Assembly (NCBI GenBank): GCA_012513595.1
Contig: JAAZBY010000684.1
Span: 1-9,870, forward strand
Direction: 5' to 3'
Length of the DNA stretch: 9,870 nt
DNA from: Chloroflexota bacterium
GTDB taxonomy: Bacteria > Chloroflexota > Anaerolineae > UBA1429
The notes under the pieces were generated by a model that saw nothing but the letters and a program-made list of their open reading frames with translations, did not search any database and was not told where the DNA came from. Shown in pieces: positions 1 to 6,587 of the stretch. Each line of letters opens with the position of its first letter. Position 1 is the first letter of the stretch. Position numbers and translations under genes: made by a program.

Positions 1-1320
1 CTATCCCGGCGGTTCTCTCGCCTGGTCACCAAAGTGGAGGACGTGCTTGTGAACGTGCTACCCAAGAAGGTGCCCCAACGTCCTAGCCCGGCGCCACGCC
101 CGGGGCCCAGGATCTCGTTCGGCGGGCGCATCCTGGTGCTGCTGGCCATGGCCATCCCGCTGGTGATGCTCGGCGCCGTGATCATGACCCGCGTGCAGTA
201 CGAAAAGGCGCGGCGCGACCAGTTCGGTGACATTCAGGCGCGCGCCCAGTCCCTGTACGACCAGGCCACCACCTCCGGAAACCTGGCCGCCACGCGCCAG
301 GGCCTCTATGATGCCCTGGCCACTACCGAGGAGGGCCTGTCCATCACCCCGGGCGACGAGATGCTCCTGTCGCTCAAGCGGCGGGTCGAGCACCAGCTCG
401 ACCAGATCAACGTGGTCGAGCGCATCTACACCTTTTACCGCCTCACCGACCTGGACGATGGCGCCGTCGGCAGCGGAGACGCCTCGCGCATCGTGGTGGA
501 GGGGATCGACCTGTACGTCCTGCATCGCGGGTCTGACCGGGTGGCCCGCTACCTGATGAACGACGTCGGCGATGCCCTGCAGCCCATTGGCAGCGACCCC
601 ACCTTGCTCCGCCGCGGCGACCTGGTCGGTGGGGCGCGCGTTGGCGACCTGGTGGACATGGCCTGGATGCGCGCCGGCGGCCAGCGCACGCTGGATACCT
701 TTGTGATGCTCGACCGCACCGGCACGATGTACGCCTACGATCCGCAGGTGGGCATCGAGGCGCTGCCGGTGGCCGATGCCGACACCTGGCTCAAGCCGGA
801 GGCGATCGGTGGCTACTTTGGCAACCTGTACGTGTTGGATCCGCTGCTGAACGCCATTCTCAAGTATGTGCCCACCGACAACGCCTACACCAGCCCGCCC
901 ACGGCCTACCTGAACCCCGCGCTGGGCATCGACCTGACCGGCGCGGTGGACATGGCCGTCGACGGGAACATGTACGTCCTCTTTGCCAACGGTGAGGTGG
1001 CCAAGTTCTTTGAGGGCGAACGGGTGCCGTTCTCGATGGAAGGGTTGCCCTCGCCGATGCGCAGCCCCAGCGCCATTTTCGTGTCTGGCGAGCAGGAGCC
1101 GGATGCGGCTGGCTACGTCTATGTGGCCGACACGGGCAACCAGCGGGTGGTGCAGTTCGACAAGAACGGCAACTACATCCGGCAGCTCAAGGCCAAACTC
1201 GACGGCCAGGAGATGGAGGGATTGCGCGGCCTGTGGGTGGACGAGGAGAGCGAGCGCATCCTGCTGGTCTCCGACGATGCCCTCTGGTATGCCAAGTTGC
1301 CCGGGCTGGCCGCCCGCTAG
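1..1320 (+). CDS. Membrane-anchored beta-propeller (NHL-like) protein, 5' end outside window
   Basis: The reading frame is open from base 1 to the TAG at 1318-1320. The first start-like codon is a GTG at 34, but the codons before it contain no stop and read like protein, so this is probably the 3' part of a longer gene. Numbering from GTG 34 (428 residues), a Pro-rich basic stretch is followed by one hydrophobic segment at about 33-53. A helical region at about 55-135 comes next, then repeated short beta-rich segments to the C-terminus. The clearest is an NHL-like repeat from residue 360 (YVYVADTGNQRVVQFDKNG). The likely topology is a cytoplasmic N-terminus, one membrane span and an extracytoplasmic propeller. 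From memory, similar Chloroflexota proteins carry a PP2C-type phosphatase domain upstream of such a region; nothing visible here proves that. The gene ends 11 bp before tsaD, probably in one transcript. The exact function is unknown. Confidence 0.75.
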   Translation, partial: LSRRFSRLVTKVEDVLVNVLPKKVPQRPSPAPRPGPRISFGGRILVLLAMAIPLVMLGAVIMTRVQYEKARRDQFGDIQARAQSLYDQATTSGNLAATRQGLYDALATTEEGLSITPGDEMLLSLKRRVEHQLDQINVVERIYTFYRLTDLDDGAVGSGDASRIVVEGIDLYVLHRGSDRVARYLMNDVGDALQPIGSDPTLLRRGDLVGGARVGDLVDMAWMRAGGQRTLDTFVMLDRTGTMYAYDPQVGIEALPVADADTWLKPEAIGGYFGNLYVLDPLLNAILKYVPTDNAYTSPPTAYLNPALGIDLTGAVDMAVDGNMYVLFANGEVAKFFEGERVPFSMEGLPSPMRSPSAIFVSGEQEPDAAGYVYVADTGNQRVVQFDKNGNYIRQLKAKLDGQEMEGLRGLWVDEESERILLVSDDALWYAKLPGLAAR

Positions 1321-1331
1321 GCTGGAGAACG

Positions 1332-2408
1332 ATGACGACGATCCTGGCGATAGAGACTTCCTGTGACGAGACGGCCGCCGCCGTCCTCACCGATGGGCGC
1401 CGGTTGCGCTCGAACGTGGTGGCCTCTCAGATTGAGTTGCACCGTGCCTACGGCGGCGTCTTCCCCGAGATGGCCTCGCGCCAGCACATGGTGGCCATTA
1501 CGCCGGTCATCCGCGAGGCGATGGAGACGGCTGGCGCCGGCTGGGGCGACCTGGACGCCATCGCCGTGGTGTACGGCCCGGGGTTGGCGGGGTCCCTGCT
1601 GGTGGGGGTCAACGCGGCAAAAGCCCTGTCGCTGGCGCACGACATCCCCCTGCTCGGCATCAACCACCTGGAGGCGCACATCTATGCCAACTGGCTGGTG
1701 CCGGCAGGTATCGCCGAGGCAGACTTTGTGGCGCCGGCCTTTCCGTCGGTGTGCCTGGTGGTGTCTGGCGGGCATACCTCGCTGATCCTCGTGCGCGGCC
1801 ATCACGACTATGAGCTGCTGGGCCACACCTACGACGACGCCGCCGGCGAGGCCTTTGACAAGGTCGCGCGCCTCCTGGGGCTGGGCTACCCGGGCGGGCC
1901 GATCATCCAGGAGGTGGCCAAGCAGGGTAACCCGCAGGCCTACGATCTGCCCCGCGCCCTGGACGTGGGCGAGTTCGACTTTTCCTATAGCGGGCTCAAG
2001 ACCGCGGTGTTGCGGCTGGTGCAGGACCTGCGGCGCGAGCGGGGCGTCGAGGTGGAGGAGCGCGGCCAGCGCCTCGCCGAGGCGGCGCCCGCTGCCGACG
2101 AGAACCTGCCCATCGCCGATATTGCCGCCAGCTTCCAGGCGGCGCTGGTGGATGCCCTGGTGATCAAGACTGTGGCTGCCGTGGAGCGCTACGGGGCCGT
2201 CCAGGTGCTCCTGGCTGGCGGCGTGGCGGCTAACCGCCTGCTGCGGCGCGAGCTCGGCCAGCGAGTGCCCGTGGCCGTGCGCTACCCGCCCGTTGAGTTC
2301 TGCACCGACAACGCCGCCATGGTGGCGATGGCCGCCCACTACCGCTTCCTGGCGGGATGCCGCTCGGGCCTCGATCTGGACGTCGTTCCCCACCTGGCTT
2401 TGGTCTAG
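1332..2408 (+). CDS. tsaD: tRNA N6-adenosine threonylcarbamoyltransferase TsaD
   Basis: Catalytic subunit of the bacterial t6A complex. It transfers the threonylcarbamoyl group from threonylcarbamoyl-AMP to A37 of ANN-decoding tRNAs, working with TsaB and TsaE in the cytoplasm. The 358-residue product has the family signatures in order: an N-terminal ASKHA phosphate-binding segment (ILAIETSCDET), the metal-binding NHLEAH motif with His112 and His116, VVSGGHTSL, the FDKVARLLGLGYPGGP segment, FSYSGLKTAV, LLAGGVAANRLLR, and a C-terminal CTDNAAM containing the conserved Asp. Length fits the family (about 340 residues) apart from a charged insert of roughly 20 residues near 234-260. The start at ATG 1332 places the conserved N-terminus right after Met and follows a GGAG about 6 nt upstream. 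A longer in-frame extension exists but runs back into the upstream gene in another frame and has no family similarity. The stop overlaps the next gene's Shine-Dalgarno. Confidence 0.97.
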   Translation: MTTILAIETSCDETAAAVLTDGRRLRSNVVASQIELHRAYGGVFPEMASRQHMVAITPVIREAMETAGAGWGDLDAIAVVYGPGLAGSLLVGVNAAKALSLAHDIPLLGINHLEAHIYANWLVPAGIAEADFVAPAFPSVCLVVSGGHTSLILVRGHHDYELLGHTYDDAAGEAFDKVARLLGLGYPGGPIIQEVAKQGNPQAYDLPRALDVGEFDFSYSGLKTAVLRLVQDLRRERGVEVEERGQRLAEAAPAADENLPIADIAASFQAALVDALVIKTVAAVERYGAVQVLLAGGVAANRLLRRELGQRVPVAVRYPPVEFCTDNAAMVAMAAHYRFLAGCRSGLDLDVVPHLALV

Positions 2409-2413
2409 GAGGT
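2407..2413 (+). promoter_or_regulatory. Strong Shine-Dalgarno overlapping the tsaD stop
   Basis: AGGAGGT lies 3 nt before the ATG at 2417 and shares two bases with the tsaD TAG stop (2406-2408). It fixes the start of the short ATL gene, which could otherwise be read from an in-frame codon inside tsaD. It also points to translational coupling, since ribosomes finishing tsaD stop on top of this site. Confidence 0.75.
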
Positions 2414-2416
2414 GCG

Positions 2417-2719
2417 ATGGACGAGGGGTTTTTCCAGCGCGTGTACCAGGTCATCGGCCGCGTGCCGCGTGGGCGCGTGGTGACGTATGGGCAGATCGCT
2501 AGGCACCTCGGGCGCCCTCAGGGGGCGCGCGCCGTGGGCTGGGCCATGCGCCAGTGCCCCGAGGGGTTGCCCTGGTTCCGGGTGGTGAACAGTGCCGGGC
2601 GCCCCAGCCTGCAGCGCGACGGCGCGGCGCTGCAGCGGAGCCTTCTGGAAGAAGAGGGCGTGGCCTTTGGCCCCTCCGGGGCCGTCGACCTGTCCGTATA
2701 TGGCTGGGACGAGATCTAG
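2417..2719 (+). CDS. Alkyltransferase-like (ATL) protein, MGMT-family DNA-binding protein
   Basis: A 100-residue protein that is essentially the C-terminal DNA-binding and active-site domain of O6-alkylguanine-DNA alkyltransferases. Visible signatures are RGRVVTYGQIA (Tyr24, the phosphate-rotating Tyr in MGMT), GARAVGWAM (Arg38, equivalent to the Arg finger that replaces the flipped base), and LPWFRVVNSAG. In true alkyltransferases the last motif is PCHRV with a nucleophilic Cys. Here residue 53 is Trp, so the protein should not transfer alkyl groups. By analogy with known ATL proteins it would bind O6-alkylguanine lesions and hand them to nucleotide excision repair. The only Cys (Cys47) is not in the active-site position. 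The start is set by the AGGAGGT upstream. The gene sits 8 bp after tsaD and 19 bp before selA. The fold is sure; the repair role is inferred from the family. Confidence 0.9.
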   Translation: MDEGFFQRVYQVIGRVPRGRVVTYGQIARHLGRPQGARAVGWAMRQCPEGLPWFRVVNSAGRPSLQRDGAALQRSLLEEEGVAFGPSGAVDLSVYGWDEI

Positions 2720-2738
2720 CCCCAGGCGTGCGATAGGG

Positions 2739-4127
2739 ATGGTGTCTGTGACGTCCGACCAGATCCACAGCCAACTTCGTCGGCTACCCGGCGTCGATGC
2801 CCTGCTCCAGCGCCCCGAGCTGGCCGCCTGGGCCGCGGCCTATGGACGCGACCCCCTCCTCGAGGCCGTCCGCCAGGCGCTGGACGCGGCGCGTGCGGCG
2901 ATCCTGGCCGGCGGCGAGTACCCCGGCGATGCGGAGGTGATCGGCCGCGCCGGTGCGCTCCTGGCGGGGCTGGTCGCGCCGACCTTGGTGCCGGTAATCA
3001 ACGCCTCGGGGGTGGTGCTGCACACCAACCTGGGGCGTGCTCCCCTCAGTGCGGAGGCGCTCCTGGCCATGCGCCGCGTCGGCGAGGGGTATTCGAACCT
3101 CGAGTACGATCTGCAGGCCGGGCAGCGCGGTTCCCGCTATGTGCACGCCGAGCAGCTCCTCTGTCGGCTGACGGGTGCTGAGGCCGGCCTCCTGGTGAAC
3201 AACAACGCCGGCGCGGTGCTGCTGGCCCTCTCGGCGCTGGCGCGGGGGCGGGGCGTGGTCATCTCGCGCGGGCAACTCGTGGAGATCGGTGGTGGCTTTC
3301 GCATTCCTGAGGTGATGGCCCAGAGCGGGGCGCGGCTGATCGAGGTGGGCACCACCAACCGCACCTACGTGGAGGACTATGCCGCGGCCATCGACGACGA
3401 GACCGTCGCCTTCATGCGGGTGCACACCAGCAACTATCGCATCCGCGGCTTCACCGCGCAGCCGTCCCTGGCCGAACTGGCCGAACTGGCCCACCGCCGA
3501 GGGCTGATCGTCATCGACGACCTGGGCAGCGGGACGCTCCTCGATACGGCCCGTTACGGCCTAGAACACGAGCCCACCGTGCAGGAGAGCGTCGCCCAAG
3601 GGGCCGACCTGGTCACCTTCAGCGGAGACAAGCTGCTCGGCGGGCCTCAGGCGGGCCTCATCGTCGGTAAGGCGCACCTGGTGGAGCGGCTGCGGCGCTT
3701 TCCCCTGACGCGCGCCCTCCGGGTAGACAAGGCCACCATCGCCGCGCTGCAGGCCACCCTCCTGCACTACCTGAAGGGCGAGGCGGAGGAACGCATCCCC
3801 GTCTGGCGCATGATCGCGGCCAGCGCCGAGCAGGTGGGGGCCCGGGCCGAGGGGTTACTGGCGCGGCTGGGCCAGGCCGCGGCGGGTTGCGAGGTCCTGC
3901 CCGGGGCCTCGGTGGTGGGCGGGGGGTCGCTCCCCGATGAGACGCTGCCCACCCGGGTCATCGCCCTCCCGGGCCCCGCCGAGACGTGGGCGGCACGCCT
4001 GCGCACGGGCCGACCGGCCGTGGTGGGGCGCATTGAGGGGGAACGGCTGCTCCTGGACCTGCGCACCGTGCTCTCCGAGCAGGAGGACGCGCTAGTCGCG
4101 CGGCTCCGCGAGCTCCTCGAGGGCTAG
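2739..4127 (+). CDS. selA: L-seryl-tRNA(Sec) selenium transferase SelA
   Basis: PLP-dependent enzyme that converts Ser-tRNA(Sec) to Sec-tRNA(Sec) using selenophosphate. It is a homodecamer in characterised bacteria. The product (462 residues from ATG 2739) shows the family blocks in order: an N-terminal helical region with LRRLPGVDALL, NASGVVLHTNLGRAPL, a LEYDL region, VNNNAGAVLLAL, SRGQLVEIGGGFRIPEVM, VGTTNRTY, HTSNYRIRGFT, DDLGSGTLLD, and the PLP-lysine motif FSGDKLLGGPQAG with Lys298. The C-terminus ends with VVGRIEGERLLLDLRTV, as in E. coli SelA. The start is uncertain. ATG 2739 has AGGG directly against it, whereas GTG 2748 has that AGGG 9 nt upstream and would make the lysine residue 295, the number it has in E. 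coli. No selB, selC or selD is visible, so a working selenocysteine system must be checked elsewhere in the genome. The 3' end overlaps the convergent lipoprotein gene by 36 bp. Confidence 0.95.
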   Translation: MVSVTSDQIHSQLRRLPGVDALLQRPELAAWAAAYGRDPLLEAVRQALDAARAAILAGGEYPGDAEVIGRAGALLAGLVAPTLVPVINASGVVLHTNLGRAPLSAEALLAMRRVGEGYSNLEYDLQAGQRGSRYVHAEQLLCRLTGAEAGLLVNNNAGAVLLALSALARGRGVVISRGQLVEIGGGFRIPEVMAQSGARLIEVGTTNRTYVEDYAAAIDDETVAFMRVHTSNYRIRGFTAQPSLAELAELAHRRGLIVIDDLGSGTLLDTARYGLEHEPTVQESVAQGADLVTFSGDKLLGGPQAGLIVGKAHLVERLRRFPLTRALRVDKATIAALQATLLHYLKGEAEERIPVWRMIAASAEQVGARAEGLLARLGQAAAGCEVLPGASVVGGGSLPDETLPTRVIALPGPAETWAARLRTGRPAVVGRIEGERLLLDLRTVLSEQEDALVARLRELLEG

Positions 4128-6044
4128 GGTGTAGGTGGCACGCTCAGCCGTCTTGGGCGCCACCGCCGAGACGACGAGCAGGGCGCGGTCGACGCTGCTG
4201 CCCCAGCCGTCCACGCGCCAGGCCCCCGCGCCGCCGCTGCCCACCTCCAGCCGGCGCACCGCCGGCTCTTCCCCGAAGGTGACGATCTGCACGATGTACC
4301 CCTGGGACAGCGTGTTGTCGTGACGCAGGAACCCCGCGGCGCGCCAGCCTTCCTCGCCCTGTTCCACGTCGTCGAGCCAGCCGATTTCGGGAATGGCCAG
4401 GTCGTCCAAGCAGAGGCCGGCCTCGTTCACGCTGTCGTCGGTGACCACGTCAAACCGCAAGAGGACCCGCCGGCCGGCCAAGTGGCTCAGGTCCACCGAT
4501 TCGGCCACCCACTCGGGCGCGTCGGACGCGGCGCCCGAGCGCCCCGTGTAGCCCCAGACCGGGGCTGCGCCGTGGCCGGCCACCCTCGCGGCGTGGGCGC
4601 CCTGCAACACCCTCCAGGTGACGCCCCCGTCCGTGGAGGCGCGCAGGAGCGCATAGTCCCAGCCCTCCTCGAGGTCGAACCAGAGGCGGAAGGTCAGCGT
4701 GGCCGTGGGCACGCCGGTCAGGTCGACGGCACGCTCGAGGTAGGTGTGGCTGTTGTCTCCCCGGTTGGACCACCACTGGTACCGCCCGCTCGGGGCGTCG
4801 TTCGGCACCAGGCGCACGGTCGGCGCCCCGCGAAAGCCGATCTGGAGCGCCCCGCCTAGGTCGGGCTCCAAGAGGTAATAGTCGGCGCCGTACTGGTGCA
4901 ACTGCGTGGCGATCTCCGTCGGGAAGCGGCCGACCGCGTTGGCGGCCACATCGACCTGCAGGCCCGCGTAACGGCGTACCACCGCAGGGGCCTCTTTGGC
5001 GCCCAGGGTGTTGGCCAACAGCCAGTCGGCATAGAACGACTCGGCGTCAGCGCCGCTGCCCAGGCCAGCCAGCACCCGGTCAACCCCGGCCAGGCCGTTG
5101 CGGGGCTCCGCCGTCAGGGCCCGGATGGCCTCTGCACCGTAGGCATCGTACAGGTAGCGCACAAAGAGGTACGAGGCACCATAGTGCGCTGCGGAGCCGG
5201 AGTGCCCCCCGGCCCAGCGCGTCAGCGGCAGGTCCGGCTCTCGTGCGAACGCCGCGATGCGGGCCGTCCGCTCGCCGTAGCCGGCCAGGGCCTCCGCCAG
5301 TTCCGAGAGTCCCTCGTTAAGCCAGGAATCCTCGTTGGGGTCCTGGTGCCAGTGGATCATGTGCTGAAACTCGTGGGCCAACACCGACTCGTACTCCTCG
5401 GAGCCGGGGGCCAGGGTGCGGGTGTTCATCACGAACATCTCCCGCTCGTTGCTGGTGGGGTTGGCCAGGCGCGGATACTGGTTGGCGGCGCTGTAGTAGC
5501 CGGCCGCACCGGCCAGGGGTGCGTTGAGCACCGTCAGGCGCGGGTTGCCATCCACGCCAGGGGTCCATTCGGGGCCAAAGAGGGCGCGGTTGGCGGGATA
5601 GATGCGCTCCTCAAAGACCTGGGCCGAGCGCTCCAGATCCTCGAGCCGCAGCGCGCTCCCGTCCTGGACCCACATCTCCAGGTGCTCCGTGCGCAGTTGG
5701 AGGGTGGCGGTGATCTCGTGGGGCTCCCCGGCGGCGAGGTCGGAGATCCAGAAACGCTCGCGGTGGCCCGGGGCAGGGTCGGGGTCCTCGCTACGAACGA
5801 CCCGCGGCACCGGCGTGCCGCCGAGCCACAGGTCGCGGGCCAGCGCGGCGTCATCGCGTGGGGGCAGTTCCTCGGCGCGCAGCCTCTCCGCCAGGGTCAG
5901 CGTGGGCGAAGGCGCGGGCGTCGGGCGCAGAGAGGCGGTCGAGGCGAGGTCGCCCTGGCAACCTGCCAGGGCGACGCCCAACCCGACCGCCAAAGCGAGC
6001 CCCGCGGCGAACGCCGCGGCCCGCCGTTGCCGCAAGGGGCGCAT
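4092..6044 (-). CDS. Secreted lipoprotein metallopeptidase with immune inhibitor A-like C-terminal region
   Basis: A 650-residue lipoprotein. The N-terminus has basic residues, an Ala/Leu-rich segment and a lipobox LAGC with Cys29, followed by a Pro/Thr-rich linker (RPTPAPSPTLT), so the mature protein should be anchored outside the membrane. A zinc-peptidase centre is visible at His224-Glu-Phe-Gln-His228, with a downstream WLNEGLSE (Glu244, Glu248) that can supply the third ligand, as in gluzincins (clan MA). The C-terminal part from about residue 420 (WWSNRGDNS, then GVTWRVLQG and a WVAESVDLSHLAG...LRFD block) looks like the beta-sandwich modules of immune inhibitor A (M6) peptidases. The HExxH surroundings do not match the M6 catalytic signature HExxHxxGxxD. 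The ATG directly follows the TGA of the upstream gene (TGAATG), so translation is probably coupled. It is the last gene of the minus-strand run. The substrate is unknown; cleavage of the run's exported peptide is a hypothesis only. Confidence 0.85.
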   Translation of the reverse strand: MRPLRQRRAAAFAAGLALAVGLGVALAGCQGDLASTASLRPTPAPSPTLTLAERLRAEELPPRDDAALARDLWLGGTPVPRVVRSEDPDPAPGHRERFWISDLAAGEPHEITATLQLRTEHLEMWVQDGSALRLEDLERSAQVFEERIYPANRALFGPEWTPGVDGNPRLTVLNAPLAGAAGYYSAANQYPRLANPTSNEREMFVMNTRTLAPGSEEYESVLAHEFQHMIHWHQDPNEDSWLNEGLSELAEALAGYGERTARIAAFAREPDLPLTRWAGGHSGSAAHYGASYLFVRYLYDAYGAEAIRALTAEPRNGLAGVDRVLAGLGSGADAESFYADWLLANTLGAKEAPAVVRRYAGLQVDVAANAVGRFPTEIATQLHQYGADYYLLEPDLGGALQIGFRGAPTVRLVPNDAPSGRYQWWSNRGDNSHTYLERAVDLTGVPTATLTFRLWFDLEEGWDYALLRASTDGGVTWRVLQGAHAARVAGHGAAPVWGYTGRSGAASDAPEWVAESVDLSHLAGRRVLLRFDVVTDDSVNEAGLCLDDLAIPEIGWLDDVEQGEEGWRAAGFLRHDNTLSQGYIVQIVTFGEEPAVRRLEVGSGGAGAWRVDGWGSSVDRALLVVSAVAPKTAERATYTLALEELAEPRD

Positions 6045-6542
6045 TCAGGTCTTGGTGATCTCCAGCTGGCCGCCGCAGTTCGGGCACTTGCGCAGGTCAC
6101 TGCGCATGGGCAGCTCTGTGCCGCAGTAGGGGCAGGTCTTCCTGGCCAGGGAAGGCGCCAGGCCGCTGACCACGTACACGGCGCGCTGCTCGCGTTCCTC
6201 GCGCCGGGCCGTGCCCTCGGCCACCAAACCGTCCAGGACGGTCTCGGCCAGCTCCTGGGGGATGCGGTACTCGGCGCGCAGCTGCGCCACGGTGATCTCA
6301 CCGCCCAGGCGGCGGGCCAGCTCCACCGCGCCCGTCTTGAGCGCGTCGGGGCTGATATCGGCCAGCCGGCGCAGACGGCGGATCCCCGCCACCAGCAGCA
6401 GGGTGCCGATGGCGAGGGACACCAATCCAGTGAGGAGCCGCGATGTGGACGAACCGGTCCCCGCAGCGATCAGGAACACCAGGCCCAGGGTCAAGAACGG
6501 AATTGAGGCGAGCGCGGCAAGAATGGCGGGTAGTCTCTTCAT
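6045..6542 (-). CDS. Two-TM protein with winged-helix-like segment and C-terminal zinc ribbon
   Basis: A 165-residue protein that I do not recognise as a named family. Two hydrophobic helices lie at about 5-27 and 36-54, joined by a short Ser/Thr loop. They are followed by an Arg-rich juxtamembrane stretch. A helical region at about 62-126 (TVAQLRAEYRIPQELAETVLDGLVAEG, then VYVV) has the look of a winged helix, where a small helical bundle precedes a beta hairpin. The C-terminus carries a zinc ribbon with Cys137, Cys140, Cys153 and Cys156 (CPYC and CPNC, spaced 12 residues). The soluble part is probably cytoplasmic. The start ATG at 6542 has GGAG about 10 nt upstream. The gene is 45 bp downstream of the coiled-coil gene and abuts the lipoprotein gene with no gap. 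It could be a membrane-tethered regulator or an adaptor. No function can be assigned. Confidence 0.75.
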   Translation of the reverse strand: MKRLPAILAALASIPFLTLGLVFLIAAGTGSSTSRLLTGLVSLAIGTLLLVAGIRRLRRLADISPDALKTGAVELARRLGGEITVAQLRAEYRIPQELAETVLDGLVAEGTARREEREQRAVYVVSGLAPSLARKTCPYCGTELPMRSDLRKCPNCGGQLEITKT

Positions 6543-6587
6543 GCTGCTTACTCCACGTTCCTTTCGTCGGTACCTGCCGGCGGAAGC

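Noticed and set aside
2592..2738. N-terminal extension of selA by 49 codons
   Set aside because: It overlaps the ATL gene in another frame, has no SelA similarity and is rich in Arg, Ala and Pro. Starts at 2739 or 2748 fit the family length.
5370..5410. Catalytic signature of M6 immune inhibitor A
   Set aside because: M6 peptidases have HExxHxxGxxD. This sequence is HEFQHMIHWHQD, with no Gly at that position and a downstream NEG, so only the C-terminal modules resemble M6.
4896..6506. Long plus-strand open frame (536 codons) opposite the lipoprotein and zinc-ribbon genes
   Set aside because: It is antisense to two genes with clear signal peptide, HExxH and zinc-ribbon motifs. Its own translation is low-complexity Gly/Arg/Gln-rich with no domain, which is typical of GC-rich shadow frames.
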